DNA from: Mycobacterium scrofulaceum
GTDB lineage: Bacteria > Actinomycetota > Actinomycetes > Mycobacteriales > Mycobacteriaceae
Direction of reading: 5' to 3'
Length of the DNA: 55,388 nt
Assembly: GCF_002086735.1 (NCBI RefSeq)
Contig: NZ_MVIJ01000038.1
Coordinates: forward strand, 1 to 55,388
The translations under genes were made by a program, and so were the position numbers. Of this stretch, positions 8,721-18,321 are shown one piece after another; positions within the stretch are counted from its first letter, which is position 1; every line of letters starts with the position of its first letter. The notes below the pieces were generated by a model. The model was not told the origin of the DNA, made no database searches, and saw nothing but the letters and a program-made list of their open reading frames with translations.

Positions 8721-9988
8721 CGTTCCGGCGTCCAGGTCGCCGGCAGGCTGTTGACGCCGTTGATGAAGTTGGCCAGGGCGTAGTTGGGCTGCGGTGCCGA
8801 GATGTCCGGGATGCGGGTGTAGACCTCGGTGAGCAACGCCTTCAGCATGGTGCGGGCCAGGGCCGCGCCCAGGCAGAAGTGCGGGCCGCCGCCACCGAAG
8901 GCGATGTGCAGGTTGGGGTTTCGCAGGATGTTGAACGAATGGGGGTCTTCGAAGACGTCCTCGTCGCGGTTGCCCGAGTAGTACCACAGCACGACCTTGT
9001 CGCCGGCCTTGATCTCCGAGCCCCGCACGGTGACGTCCCGGGTGGCGGTGCGGCGCATGTGCAGCAGCGGCGATCCCCAGCGCAGCACCTCCTCGACGGC
9101 GGTGCCGACCCGGCCCTCGACGTCCTCGACGAGCAGCGCGCGCTGGTCGGGAAACTTGGAGAGGGCGGCGATGGCGTGGGCGGAGGCGTGCCGCGTGGTG
9201 TCGTTGGACGCGACGCCCATCAGCACGAAGAAGGCCTTCAGCTCGTCGTCGGTCATCTTCTTGCCGTCGAACTCGGCCTGCACCATCCAGGTCAGCAGGT
9301 CGTCGCCGGGGTGGGCCCGCCGCTGCGGGATCAGCTCCGTTGCGACCTCGTGCAAATCCATCACCGCGCCCATGAACAGTTCGAGTTCGCTCTGCTCGCC
9401 GCGGATGTTCGGGTCGGTCCAGCCCACCAGCCGCTGGGCGGCGGTGACGGCCTTGTCGCGCAGTTCGCCTTCTGGCAGCCCGAAGAAGCTGCCGAAGATG
9501 CGGCCGGGCAGCTTGACGGACACGAGTTGGACGAAGTCGCCCTCGCCGAGGTGCGCCATCTCGCTGACCAGGTCGTGGGCGTGGCCGCGGATCCAGCCCT
9601 CCAGGCGGCGCACGTTCTTGGGCTTGAACGCTTCCGTGGTGATGCCGCGCAGCTGGGTGTGGCGCGGAGCGTCCATGGCGATGAACGACTGCGCGATCTC
9701 CACCGCCTCGGGGGCGAAGTCCTCCATCGTGATGCCCTGCGCGGAGGAGAAGATCTCCGGGTGGCGGCTGGCCATCCGGATGTCGTCCTGCTTGGTCAGC
9801 GACCAGAACCCCCTGGTGTTGAGCTCGGGGGGCAGCAGGTCGGATTCCGCGGGGCGGCTCCATGGCACGGGGTTTTCCGCGCGCAGGACGGCGAAGGCGG
9901 CGTCCCGCTCCTCTGGAGGTTTCGCCCAGAACTCGCGGGCGCTCAGATCGATGCCGTTATGGGTGGGCGCGGTCGTGGGTGCGGTCAT
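8717..9988 (-). CDS. Cytochrome P450
   Basis: 423 residues from the ATG at 9988, chosen because AAAGGG precedes it and the upstream extension has no P450 character. I-helix ASNDTTRH around residue 262, ExxR at E300-R303, and heme-binding FGGGGPHFCLG with the thiolate ligand at Cys372. Soluble bacterial type with no membrane anchor. The N-terminal half (PPELNTRGFWSLTKQDD, ITMEDF) resembles mycobacterial P450s acting on lipids or sterols, but I cannot name the CYP family. It needs a ferredoxin; a [3Fe-4S] ferredoxin of the P450-partner type is encoded at 12127-12321. Downstream ADH is coupled by an ATGA overlap. Confidence 0.93.
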   Translation of the reverse strand: MTAPTTAPTHNGIDLSAREFWAKPPEERDAAFAVLRAENPVPWSRPAESDLLPPELNTRGFWSLTKQDDIRMASRHPEIFSSAQGITMEDFAPEAVEIAQSFIAMDAPRHTQLRGITTEAFKPKNVRRLEGWIRGHAHDLVSEMAHLGEGDFVQLVSVKLPGRIFGSFFGLPEGELRDKAVTAAQRLVGWTDPNIRGEQSELELFMGAVMDLHEVATELIPQRRAHPGDDLLTWMVQAEFDGKKMTDDELKAFFVLMGVASNDTTRHASAHAIAALSKFPDQRALLVEDVEGRVGTAVEEVLRWGSPLLHMRRTATRDVTVRGSEIKAGDKVVLWYYSGNRDEDVFEDPHSFNILRNPNLHIAFGGGGPHFCLGAALARTMLKALLTEVYTRIPDISAPQPNYALANFINGVNSLPATWTPER

Positions 9989-10124
9989 CGGGGGCCCTTT
10001 CTGGCGGTGCGCAGTGGTGCACGTCACCGCGGCTTCGCACCCATGCTGGTCAGCGCGACCACGGCGCGGCACAGACGCACGTGCCAATTGCTGGCCTGCA
10101 CGGGCCAGCGGATCGAACCGGCGA

Positions 10125-11396
10125 TCAGGTGACGGGTGCCCGGAAGGTGGCGACCAGCCCGCCGCCGTCGCGCGCGGCGAAGTCGACCCGGCCACCCATC
10201 GATTCGGCGATCTGCTGCACGATCCACAGGCCGAGGCCCGCGGTCCCCCGTTGTCCGCCGACGCTGACGTATTTGGTCGTCAGCTCGCCGAGGCTGTCGG
10301 CCGGGATGCCCGGTCCCCGATCGGCCACCGCGCAGACCAGCTCGTCGCCCTCCCGCGAGCACGTGACGTCGACCGGTTCGCGCCGGCCGTGCCGAGAGGC
10401 GTTCTCCAACAGGTTGGTCAGCACCCGGCGCAACCCTTGGGCGTTCACGGCCACGGCGCCGAGTTCGCCGCTGACGCTCAGCCGCAACCGCGGCGGCGCC
10501 AGCCCCACCGCGTCGGCGGCCCCGACGACGAGGTCGGCCACGTCGACCCGGCGGACCCGGCCCGCCGAGAACGTCGGGCGGCGACTCAGCGCGACGTCGG
10601 AGAGCGCGTCGAGCATGTCGGTCAGGTGGTGCACGTGCCGGGCCACCAGCGCAAGACTGGTGTCCCGGTCGGCCCGCGACATCGGCTGTGTCGACGTCAG
10701 CGCCTCGGTGAGCGCCTCCAAAGACGTGACGGGGGTGCGGAATTCGTGCACCAGCACCTGGAGTCCGTCCTGTTGCGACTGGTAGGACCGCAGCAGGCGC
10801 GCCCGCAGGTCCCGTTCCTCTTCGGCGGCGGCGTGCTCGGCCTCGGCCTCCACCAGCGCCCGCAGCCGCGAGCGGTGTTCGCGCTCGGCGAGCGCGGAGA
10901 GCCCCGCGGTGATGATCGCGACGAAGATCAGATAGACCGCCGACCAACCGGCCTGTAGCGCCGGGGCCGCGGTGACCGGAAGTCGCGGCGACGACATCAG
11001 CGCCACGGGGATGTAGGCGGTGCCCAAAGCCAGCGCGACGAGCAGGGTTTCGCGGAAGGAGAGCCGCGCCGCCGACGCGATGACCGCCAGCGCCAACACG
11101 GCGACCACCGGGCTGTATACGCCTCCGCTCAGGGCGATGAGGGCCAGCGTGAACGCCGAGTCGAAACCGGTGACCAGCCAGGCGTACCGGGTGCGCCGGA
11201 CCTCCAGCTGCGGGTAGGCCATCACGACGGCCGCGTAGAGCATCGCGGCGGCCAGCACCGCCACGGTGGCCACCGTGTGCTGACGGACCCACTGGGGTCC
11301 GATCGCCAGCAGCACCCCGATCGAGATGACCACGGCGACCCGGACCGCGACCACGGTGCGGGCCAGCCCGTAGTCCTCGCCGTCGAAGTCCGCCAT
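10125..11396 (-). CDS. Membrane histidine kinase of a two-component system
   Basis: 423 residues from the ATG at 11396; another ATG at 11435 is possible but would leave only 25 bases to the divergent regulator. About six membrane spans occupy residues 12-165, a coiled linker rich in Glu/Ala/Arg follows, then the H-box VLVHEFRTPV with phospho-acceptor His217. ATPase motifs: NLLENASRHG (N), DRGPGIP (G1) and TAGLGLWIV (G2). There is no periplasmic domain, so it probably senses a membrane or intracellular signal. Its partner is the LuxR-type regulator transcribed from the other side of a 63-base gap. HEFRTP-type kinases usually pair with OmpR-type regulators, so pairing with a LuxR-type one is less common. 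Confidence 0.88.
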   Translation of the reverse strand: MADFDGEDYGLARTVVAVRVAVVISIGVLLAIGPQWVRQHTVATVAVLAAAMLYAAVVMAYPQLEVRRTRYAWLVTGFDSAFTLALIALSGGVYSPVVAVLALAVIASAARLSFRETLLVALALGTAYIPVALMSSPRLPVTAAPALQAGWSAVYLIFVAIITAGLSALAEREHRSRLRALVEAEAEHAAAEEERDLRARLLRSYQSQQDGLQVLVHEFRTPVTSLEALTEALTSTQPMSRADRDTSLALVARHVHHLTDMLDALSDVALSRRPTFSAGRVRRVDVADLVVGAADAVGLAPPRLRLSVSGELGAVAVNAQGLRRVLTNLLENASRHGRREPVDVTCSREGDELVCAVADRGPGIPADSLGELTTKYVSVGGQRGTAGLGLWIVQQIAESMGGRVDFAARDGGGLVATFRAPVT

Positions 11397-11459
11397 GGTT
11401 CTGAGCTGATCGAGCGGTCTCACCCAGCTGACCATAGGGTTGGGGCTAGCATCGCGGCA

Positions 11460-12134
11460 ATGACCCGCTCGCCGTACGTCGTGGTGATCGTGGACGACCA
11501 TGAGCTGTTCGCGCAGGGCCTGGCCCTGTTGCTCACCCGCGAATGGGGCGAATCGTTCACCGTCGGCGGGCAGACGACCTACGTCGAAGAGGCCGCCGAC
11601 CTGGTGGCCCGCTGCGACGCCGACGTCGCGATCATCGACCTGTCGATGCCCCCGCTGGGCGGGGTCGCCGCGATCCGGCACATCAAGGCGCGCCACCCGA
11701 AAACCCGGATCCTGGCGCTGTCGGGGACCGATGACCTGGCGCTGGCCGAAGAGGCGTTGCGGGCCGGCGCCGACGGGTTTCTGCCGAAAACCGCGCGGCC
11801 AGAGGCGCTGGCGGGTCCGCTGTGGACGATCGCGGAGGGCCTGCGGGTCGTCGACGGCGCGCTACTCGACGCGCTGTTGAGCAACACCCGCAAGCCGCCG
11901 TCGGAACTGCTGGACAGCCTGTCCGCCCAGGATCTCCAGCTGTGGACCCTGCTGGCGACCGGCATGGAGACCGTCGACATCGCCCGCCGGATGCTGGTGT
12001 CCGAGCGCACCGCCAAACGCATGGTGGCCGCGCTGCTGCACAAACTCGGCGTCGGCAACCGCGTCGCGGCCGCCGCGTTGGCCGGCCGCTACCGATTGCT
12101 CGACGACGTGGCCGAAACCAACCGGCTCAGTTGA
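11460..12134 (+). CDS. Response regulator, NarL/LuxR family
   Basis: 224 residues from the ATG at 11460. Receiver domain: acidic pair Asp12-Asp13, phospho-acceptor Asp60 in IIDLSMPP, and Lys110 in FLPKTA. The C-terminal LuxR-type helix-turn-helix includes LATGMETVDIARRMLVSERT and the dimer helix AALLHKLGVGNRVAA. The opening of the LuxR domain is degenerate (LSAQDLQLW in place of LTxRE), which is unusual. It is divergent from the histidine kinase and most likely its partner; it may control the kinase, the P450-ADH pair or the ferredoxin that converges on its 3' end. Confidence 0.9.
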   Translation: MTRSPYVVVIVDDHELFAQGLALLLTREWGESFTVGGQTTYVEEAADLVARCDADVAIIDLSMPPLGGVAAIRHIKARHPKTRILALSGTDDLALAEEALRAGADGFLPKTARPEALAGPLWTIAEGLRVVDGALLDALLSNTRKPPSELLDSLSAQDLQLWTLLATGMETVDIARRMLVSERTAKRMVAALLHKLGVGNRVAAAALAGRYRLLDDVAETNRLS

Positions 12135-12321
12135 GGATTCGGATCGCCTGCGCGGGGCACATTGCGGCCGCACGAATCACGCGTTCGCGGTCGGCTTCGG
12201 GCGGCTCCGGCTCGACCAGCACCACTTGTCCGGCACCGTCGGGAATGTCGAACACGTCCGGGGCGGCCATCAGGCACTGCCCGTGCCCCTCACACAAGTC
12301 GTAGTCGACGGCGATGCGCAT
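12127..12321 (-). CDS. [3Fe-4S] ferredoxin of the P450-partner type
   Basis: 64 residues; ATG at 12321. Cluster motif is CEGHGQC...CP: Cys ligands in LCEGHGQCL and AAMCPAQAI, with His in the position of the Cys that would make a [4Fe-4S] cluster. Acidic small protein. Ferredoxins of this kind pass electrons to mycobacterial P450s, and the P450 at 8717-9988 is the nearest candidate. Its 3' end overlaps the response regulator 3' end by 8 bases (convergent). Confidence 0.9.
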   Translation of the reverse strand: MRIAVDYDLCEGHGQCLMAAPDVFDIPDGAGQVVLVEPEPPEADRERVIRAAAMCPAQAIRILN

Positions 12322-12496
12322 GCGGCCCAGTGTCGGCGCCGGACGCGCGCCGCAAGTGGTCCGCATGCGCCAGATGTGGCCCCTCCGGGCCAGCTCGTCG
12401 TGGGCCTTTCAGCCCTACTTTGCCGCGAGGTGGGCGTCGTAGCATCTGCTCATCCTGGAGACCCCCGTTGTCCCTGCCAGAGTCGAGAACGCGATC

Positions 12497-15118
12497 ATGA
12501 CCACCACACACACCCCGCCCGCCTCCTCGCTCGAAACGGCCGCGATCACCGAGCAGCGCAGAGAGGAAGTCGACGCGATCGTCGACAGGGCGGCCCGGGC
12601 GTTCCGCCAGCTCGACCAGCCGCAGGTCGACGCGATCGTCGAGGCGATGGTCCGCGCCGGGGTACGCGCCGCGGGCGAACTGGCGGGTGTCGCGATCGAG
12701 GAGACGGGGTTCGGCGTCTTCGAGGACAAGGTGGTCAAGAACTACGTGGCCACCGAGTTCCTGCACGACTACCTGCGTGACAAGAAATCGGTGGGCGTCA
12801 TCGACGAGGACGTCGAACACAACATCGCCTACGTGGCCGAGCCGATCGGGGTGGTGCTGGGCATCACCCCGGTGACCAATCCGACCTCGACGGTGTTGTT
12901 CAAGGCGATCGTGGCGGCCAAGACCCGCAACGCGATCCTCTTCCGGCCGTCACCGTACGCGGTGCGCTGCTGCGAACGCAGCCTCGAGATCCTCCGCGCG
13001 GCGGCCGAGGCGGCCGGGATGCCACCCGGGGCGCTGCAGGTCATCCCCGACGCCGCGCACGAGGTGACGCACTACCTGTTCAAGCACCCGGGAGTCGACT
13101 TCATCTGGGTGACGGGCGGACCGAAGATCGTCGCGCTGGCGAATTCGGCCGGCAAGCCGGGGCTGTCCGTGGGCCCCGGCAACGCGCCCATCTACGTGCA
13201 CAAGACGGCGGACCTCAAGGGCGCGGTCGTCGACATCCTGATCTCGAAAACTTTTGACTCGTCGGTCATTTGCCCGGCCGAACAAACCTGCATCATCGAC
13301 GACGAGGTCTACGACGAGGTGCTGGCCGAGTTCGAGCGGATGGGCGCCCGACTGCTCACCCCCGACCAGGCCGACGCGGTGGCGGAGTTCGCGTTCGGCT
13401 GCGGCGACAAGATCTCGCTCGAGGCGGTCGGGCAGAGGGCGTCGGAGCTGGCCGCCCGGGCCGGGTTCAGCGTGTCACCGACCGTGAAGGTGCTGCTGGC
13501 ACAGCTTCCCGCCGATCTGGACGAGCTCGCTTCGCATCCGCTGCTGGCCGAGAAGCTGATGCCGGTGCTCGGGGTGGTGCGCGCAAGCAGCGTCCAGCAC
13601 GCCATCGACGTGGCCGTCCTGGTCACCGAGCACGGGGGTCTGGGTCACACCTCCGCCGTGTACGCCAACGACGAGGAAGTCATCGACGCATACGGCCTGG
13701 CGGTTCGCACGGGTCGCATCCTGGTCAACGCCCCGACTGCGGTCGGGGCCCTCGGTGGGGTCTACAACAACCTGACACCCACGTTCTCGTTGGGTTGCGG
13801 CACGTGGGGCGGGTCGAGCACGACGGAGAACGTCAACTACCGCCAACTGCTGAACATCAAGACCGTCTCGCGCCGGCGCACCCCGCCGCAGTGGTTCCGC
13901 GTCCCGTCCAACACCTACTTCAACGAAGGCGCGCTGGACAACTTGCGCGAACTCGATTGCGAAACCGTCGTGGTGATCACCGACGCGCTGACCGAGGAGC
14001 GCGGTGTGGTCGAGGCGCTGCGCGCCAAGTTGCGCGCCCAACACGTGCAGGCGTTCAGCGAGGTGACGCCGGAACCCGACGAGGCGACCATCCGCCGCGG
14101 TGTCGCGCTGCTGCAGCGGGTCCAACCCGATCTGCTGATCGCCGTAGGGGGTGGCTCGGTCCTGGACGCGGGCAAGGCGATTCGGCTGTTCTACGAGCAC
14201 CCGGAGAAGAGCCTCGACGAGTTGACGATGCCGTTCCTCGACCCCCGCAAGCGCGTGGCCGACTATCCGACCGACCGGCATCGCGTCCAATTGGTCGCCG
14301 TGCCAACGACTTCGGGAACCGGATCGGAAGTCTCGCCGGCGGCGGTGCTGACCGTGCGGGGGAAGAAGGAGACGCTCGTCGACTACAGCCTGGTGCCCGA
14401 CCTCGCGATCGTCGACCCCGTCCTGACCTCGTCGATGCCACCGAATCTGACGGCCGACACCGGCGTGGACGCGCTCACCCACGCGCTCGAAGCGATCGTC
14501 TCGATCTTCGCGTCGCCGTACACGGATGCGTTGTGCGCCCAGGCGGCACGACTGATCTTCGACGCCTTGCCAAGGGCATACGACGACCCCGACGACCTGT
14601 CCGCGCGGACCGACATGTCCAATGCGGCGACCCTTGCCGGGCTGGCGTTTTCGAACGCTTTCGTCGGGACCAACCACGCGCTCGCCCATGCCGTCGGCGC
14701 GAAGTTCGGCATCGCGCACGGCCGGGCGAACGGCATTTTCCTGCCACACGTGCTGCGCTACAACACAAGCCTGCCGAGCAAGTTCATGCCCGCGCCGGGA
14801 TATTCCGCCTACGTGGCGCCGGACAAATACGCGCAGCTCGGCCAGTTGATCTTCGGCGGCCACGAGCCCGACGACTGCCGCGGCCGGCTGTTTGATGGGG
14901 TCGACGATCTGCTGAAACGACTGCGGATGCCGCGATCGCTGCGGGATCACGGCGTCGACGAGCAGGAGTTCCTGGCGACGCTGCCCGCGTTGGCGATGAC
15001 GGCGTTCGAGGACCTCAGCAACCGCACGAATCCGCGGATGCCGTTGGTCAGCGAGATCACCGCTCTGCTGCGCGCGGGCTTCTACGGCGAAGCGGAAGTT
15101 GCTCAGCCGCGCAGCTGA
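12497..15118 (+). CDS. adhE: Bifunctional acetaldehyde-CoA/alcohol dehydrogenase (AdhE)
   Basis: 873 residues, close to E. coli AdhE (891). The N-terminal half is a CoA-acylating aldehyde dehydrogenase with catalytic Cys259 in SSVICPAEQ. The C-terminal half (from about 463) is a class III iron alcohol dehydrogenase: GGGSVLDAGKAIR for NAD, and iron ligands Asp658, His662, His731 and His745, spaced as in E. coli. Both half-reactions (acetyl-CoA to acetaldehyde to ethanol, NADH-consuming) therefore look intact. AdhE is the spirosome-forming fermentative enzyme and is unexpected in an aerobic mycobacterium. The 175-base leader holds a short hairpin (12377-12392). The 3' end overlaps the convergent F420-type gene by 16 bases. 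Confidence 0.94.
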   Translation: MTTTHTPPASSLETAAITEQRREEVDAIVDRAARAFRQLDQPQVDAIVEAMVRAGVRAAGELAGVAIEETGFGVFEDKVVKNYVATEFLHDYLRDKKSVGVIDEDVEHNIAYVAEPIGVVLGITPVTNPTSTVLFKAIVAAKTRNAILFRPSPYAVRCCERSLEILRAAAEAAGMPPGALQVIPDAAHEVTHYLFKHPGVDFIWVTGGPKIVALANSAGKPGLSVGPGNAPIYVHKTADLKGAVVDILISKTFDSSVICPAEQTCIIDDEVYDEVLAEFERMGARLLTPDQADAVAEFAFGCGDKISLEAVGQRASELAARAGFSVSPTVKVLLAQLPADLDELASHPLLAEKLMPVLGVVRASSVQHAIDVAVLVTEHGGLGHTSAVYANDEEVIDAYGLAVRTGRILVNAPTAVGALGGVYNNLTPTFSLGCGTWGGSSTTENVNYRQLLNIKTVSRRRTPPQWFRVPSNTYFNEGALDNLRELDCETVVVITDALTEERGVVEALRAKLRAQHVQAFSEVTPEPDEATIRRGVALLQRVQPDLLIAVGGGSVLDAGKAIRLFYEHPEKSLDELTMPFLDPRKRVADYPTDRHRVQLVAVPTTSGTGSEVSPAAVLTVRGKKETLVDYSLVPDLAIVDPVLTSSMPPNLTADTGVDALTHALEAIVSIFASPYTDALCAQAARLIFDALPRAYDDPDDLSARTDMSNAATLAGLAFSNAFVGTNHALAHAVGAKFGIAHGRANGIFLPHVLRYNTSLPSKFMPAPGYSAYVAPDKYAQLGQLIFGGHEPDDCRGRLFDGVDDLLKRLRMPRSLRDHGVDEQEFLATLPALAMTAFEDLSNRTNPRMPLVSEITALLRAGFYGEAEVAQPRS

Positions 15119-16059
15119 GGCAGCACGTCCCGCTCGTAGGTGGCGAAGAACCCGTCCATGTCCGGGCCGATCTGCTGCACGTACACCTCGTCGATGTCGG
15201 CGTCGATGTACTCGCGCACCTTCGCTGCGTGGGTGTCGGCGTCGGGTCCGCAGGTCACGGCTTCGGCGACCTGGTCGGGCGTCACCAGCGGCATCAGCGC
15301 CGCGAAGTCCTTGGGCCGCGGCAGGGTTTGCGCCGTCTGCCCGGGCAGCGCGTCGTTGCCCCACAGCCGGTGCGCCACCTCGAGGGCCGCCCCGGCGTCC
15401 TTGTCCCAGCAGACCTTGGTGCCCGCCTGAACCGGCTTGTCACCGCCGCCGGAGTCGCGGAACGTCTTCACCAGCTCGGCTTCCGGCATCACCAGGACGA
15501 AGCCGTCCCCGATGCGACCGGCCAGCTCCGCACCCTGGGGCCCGAAGCCGGAGACGTAGATGGGCACCGGCCGCTCGGGCCGGGTGTAGATGCGCGCCTC
15601 CTGCACCTCGTAGTGCTTGCCGTGGTGGCTCACCTCGTCGCCGCGGTGCAGCAGACGGATGACGTCGACCGCCTCCTCCAGCATTTCCTGACGCACTCCC
15701 ACCGACGGCCAAGGATCCCCGAGGATGTGCTCGTTCAGCGCCTCACCGCTGCCCACCCCCAACACGAAGCGGCCATCGAGCTGCACGGCCGCGGTGGCGG
15801 AGGCTTGCGCGATGATCGCCGGGTGCGTGCGAATCGTCGGGCAGGTGACGGCCGTGCTGACGGGCAGCGACGTCGCCTCCGACAGCGCGCCGATCACGCC
15901 CCACACGAACGGGCTCTGGCCCTGCTCGTCGTTCCACGGGTGGAAGTGGTCGGAGATCCACAACGCGTCGAACCCCGCCGCCTCCGCACGCTTGGCCTGG
16001 TCCACGAGCTCCTTGGGACTGTACTGCTCGCAGGACAGGAAGTATCCGATCTTGGTCAT
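15103..16059 (-). CDS. LLM-class (F420-dependent type) oxidoreductase, FGD-like
   Basis: 318 residues. Luciferase-like TIM barrel opening KIGYFLSCEQYSPKELV, with WISDHFHPW around 35-43 and VLGVGSGEALNEHILG around 108, which are the signature stretches shared with F420-dependent glucose-6-phosphate dehydrogenase. It belongs to the FGD-like subgroup but differs in the substrate-facing part, so the sugar-phosphate activity should not be assumed. Converges on and overlaps adhE by 16 bases. Confidence 0.9.
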   Translation of the reverse strand: MTKIGYFLSCEQYSPKELVDQAKRAEAAGFDALWISDHFHPWNDEQGQSPFVWGVIGALSEATSLPVSTAVTCPTIRTHPAIIAQASATAAVQLDGRFVLGVGSGEALNEHILGDPWPSVGVRQEMLEEAVDVIRLLHRGDEVSHHGKHYEVQEARIYTRPERPVPIYVSGFGPQGAELAGRIGDGFVLVMPEAELVKTFRDSGGGDKPVQAGTKVCWDKDAGAALEVAHRLWGNDALPGQTAQTLPRPKDFAALMPLVTPDQVAEAVTCGPDADTHAAKVREYIDADIDEVYVQQIGPDMDGFFATYERDVLPQLRG

Positions 16060-16199
16060 GGCGGCGGACTACCCCGTGTGCGGCGCATTATGCACGGTCT
16101 TCGCGGCAACGCGGCGCCCGCCCGCCCAAAACCGGCTTGTTCCGGCCACTTTCGGCTCCGAGTCCGGACGTGCTGTAAAACGGAAGACTCGGGGGCCCG

Positions 16200-16925
16200 C
16201 TACGGGATCTTCTTTGCGATCCGCCTGGCGATCTGAGCACCGCGAGCGCCGACGTGGTCGGCGCAGGCGCTGACATCGACGACGACGTTATTGGCCGTTG
16301 TCAGCGCTCGTTGGCACGCCCAGGCCTCGGCGCCTTCCTCTTGGATCCGGGTTATCGACAGGACGCCGTCGTCGACGGTGGCCTTGCTCAGTGCCCAGTA
16401 ATGGGCGTTCGGGTCGCCCGGGTCGTGGAGATCGACTCGCCGGTTGTCGCAATTGGCCCAGGCGGTCACCTGGCCGGCATAGAAGTCGTGCGCGGCGGTT
16501 GCCCCGGGGAACGCCACCACCGCCTGGTAGGCGATGTGGTCCGCACGATCGGGGTGGTCCTTGAGTTCCTGCACGCGCACAGCTGTCCAGCCGCTGCCGT
16601 CGTAGGAGTATTCCTGCGCTTCGGCCCACACCAGGCAGCCATCGTCGAGGGGACGGTTGGTGTACATCGAGTCGGCCGAGGAGACGACCTCCATGTGAGC
16701 GCCCATGATGACGCCGATATCGCCGTTGTCGAGCAGCAAGCCGGACAGCGCACCGGGCGCCAGCGGTTGCGGGGCGTGACCGATCGTCGGAGCCGCAACC
16801 ACCCTTCCGCCGGTGGTGACGGTGCATCCCGCCGTCAGCGCGCAAAGCGTCAGGAGCGCCAGCGCTTGCCGCTTGCCCGCAGTCCTCATCCGCCTCAACA
16901 CCCCCCGACGCCGCATCGTCATCAA
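16200..16925 (-). CDS. Lipoprotein with PknH-like extracellular sensor domain
   Basis: 241 residues. Lipoprotein signal with lipobox LTAGC around residue 34 after a hydrophobic core (ALALLTLCALTAG). The mature part matches the PknH sensor-like fold seen in several mycobacterial lipoproteins (PF14032): an early LSGLLLDNGDIGVIMG, Cys pairs (GCLVW/WANC and WACQRAL/SACAD) that probably make two disulphides, and the RALTTANNVVVDVSAC ending. Anchored outside the membrane; ligand unknown. Divergent from the acyl-CoA operon. Confidence 0.88.
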   Translation of the reverse strand: MMTMRRRGVLRRMRTAGKRQALALLTLCALTAGCTVTTGGRVVAAPTIGHAPQPLAPGALSGLLLDNGDIGVIMGAHMEVVSSADSMYTNRPLDDGCLVWAEAQEYSYDGSGWTAVRVQELKDHPDRADHIAYQAVVAFPGATAAHDFYAGQVTAWANCDNRRVDLHDPGDPNAHYWALSKATVDDGVLSITRIQEEGAEAWACQRALTTANNVVVDVSACADHVGARGAQIARRIAKKIP

Positions 16926-17065
16926 ACCTTATGCGGATGACTGTGGGGCGCCGCGTTCGCCGATGGTGCGGGCGCGCCGCCGCGGACGGGTGTGAGAACC
17001 GCTCCGTCGATTCGGAAGAATATGGTTCTCCACAGCCGAGAGACGAATTACGATACCGGTGATCC

Positions 17066-18319
17066 GTGAGACCCCGCCCCCGACGATGGGAGTCCGTCAT
17101 CGACGCCTGGATCCTCGATGCGGTGCGCACGCCCCGCGGCCGGGGCCGCCCCGACGGCGGGCTGCACGCCGTTCATCCGCAGGCCCTGTTCGCCCGTTGC
17201 CTCACCGCGCTCCGTGAGCGGATCGGCTTCGAGCCCGCCGACGTCGACGACGTGATCGCCGGCAACGGAATCCTGGGCGGCGACCACGGCGACGACATCG
17301 CGCGCCTGTCGGTTCTGCTCGCCGGCTGGCCCGAAACGGTGCCGGGGATGACGCTGAACCGGTTCTGCGGGTCTGGCCAACAAGCCGTCACCGTCGCCGC
17401 GTCGTCGATCGCCGCCGGCAGCGACGATCTGGTGATCGCGGGCGGAGTCGAATCGATGTCCCGCTGGGACGTCACCGTGGGCGCCCCGACGATCGACGGC
17501 CGAAACCCCGATTTCCGGGCTCGGTACCCCACGGTCCCCCAGGGCATTTCGGCCGACCTCATCGCGACGCTGGAGGGCTTCACCCGCGAGACCGTCGACG
17601 AGTACGCCGCGCGGAGCCAGAGCCGCGCCGCCGCGGCGGTCGACGAGGGAAGGTTCGTGCGTTCGCTGGTCGACGTCCCGACCCCCGCCGGACCGTTCGG
17701 CCGCGACGAGCATCCGCGCCCGGGCACCACCACCGAGACGTTGGGGGGCCTCAAGCCCGCCTTCGCCGCGATGGGCGAAACACGCCCCGCCGGTGAGCGA
17801 TTCACGTTCGACGAGATCTGCCTGCGGCGCTACCCCGGCATCGACCGGATCGATCACGTGCACCATGCGGGCAATTCGTCGGGGGTGGTCGACGGCGCGG
17901 CCGCCGTGCTGGTCGCCTCCTCCAACTGGATGCGCGCCGAGGGCGTCACCCCGCGCGCGCAGGTCCGCGCCACCGCGGCGGTCGGCAGCGAACCGATCAT
18001 CATGCTGACCGCGCCCGGACCGGCGGCCCAACTCTGCCTGGAACGCGCGGGCATGACGGTGGCGGACATCGACCTGTGGGAGATCAACGAGGCCTTCGCC
18101 GCGGTCCCGCTCAAGGCGATGCGCGACCTCGGCATCGACCCCGAGGCGGTCAACGTCAACGGCGGCGCCATCGCCCTCGGCCACCCCATCGGCGCCACCG
18201 GTGCGATGCTCATCGGCACCCTCCTGGACGAGCTCGAGCGCCGTGATCTGACAACGGGATTGGTGACCATGTGCACCGGCGGCGGCATGGGTACGGCGAC
18301 CGTCATCGAGCGGGTTTGA
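17066..18319 (+). CDS. Thiolase-family acetyl-CoA acyltransferase
   Basis: 417 residues from the GTG at 17066, the only in-frame start before the conserved WILDAVRTPRG. Catalytic Cys101 in NRFCGSGQQA, His in GGAIALGHPIGATG and the second Cys in MCTGGGMG. Function: thiolytic cleavage of a 3-ketoacyl-CoA in beta-oxidation. First gene of a four-gene operon with an enoyl-CoA hydratase 2 bases downstream. The divergent upstream gap holds a widely spaced inverted repeat (16994-17000 with 17034-17040). Confidence 0.92.
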   Translation: MRPRPRRWESVIDAWILDAVRTPRGRGRPDGGLHAVHPQALFARCLTALRERIGFEPADVDDVIAGNGILGGDHGDDIARLSVLLAGWPETVPGMTLNRFCGSGQQAVTVAASSIAAGSDDLVIAGGVESMSRWDVTVGAPTIDGRNPDFRARYPTVPQGISADLIATLEGFTRETVDEYAARSQSRAAAAVDEGRFVRSLVDVPTPAGPFGRDEHPRPGTTTETLGGLKPAFAAMGETRPAGERFTFDEICLRRYPGIDRIDHVHHAGNSSGVVDGAAAVLVASSNWMRAEGVTPRAQVRATAAVGSEPIIMLTAPGPAAQLCLERAGMTVADIDLWEINEAFAAVPLKAMRDLGIDPEAVNVNGGAIALGHPIGATGAMLIGTLLDELERRDLTTGLVTMCTGGGMGTATVIERV

Positions 18320-18321
18320 CC

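Noticed and set aside
7614..9863. A single open frame of 749 codons spanning the alcohol dehydrogenase and most of the P450 gene
   Set aside because: The first part is an Arg/Pro/Gly-rich shadow of the P450 frame; real ADH sequence begins at the ATG at 8720.
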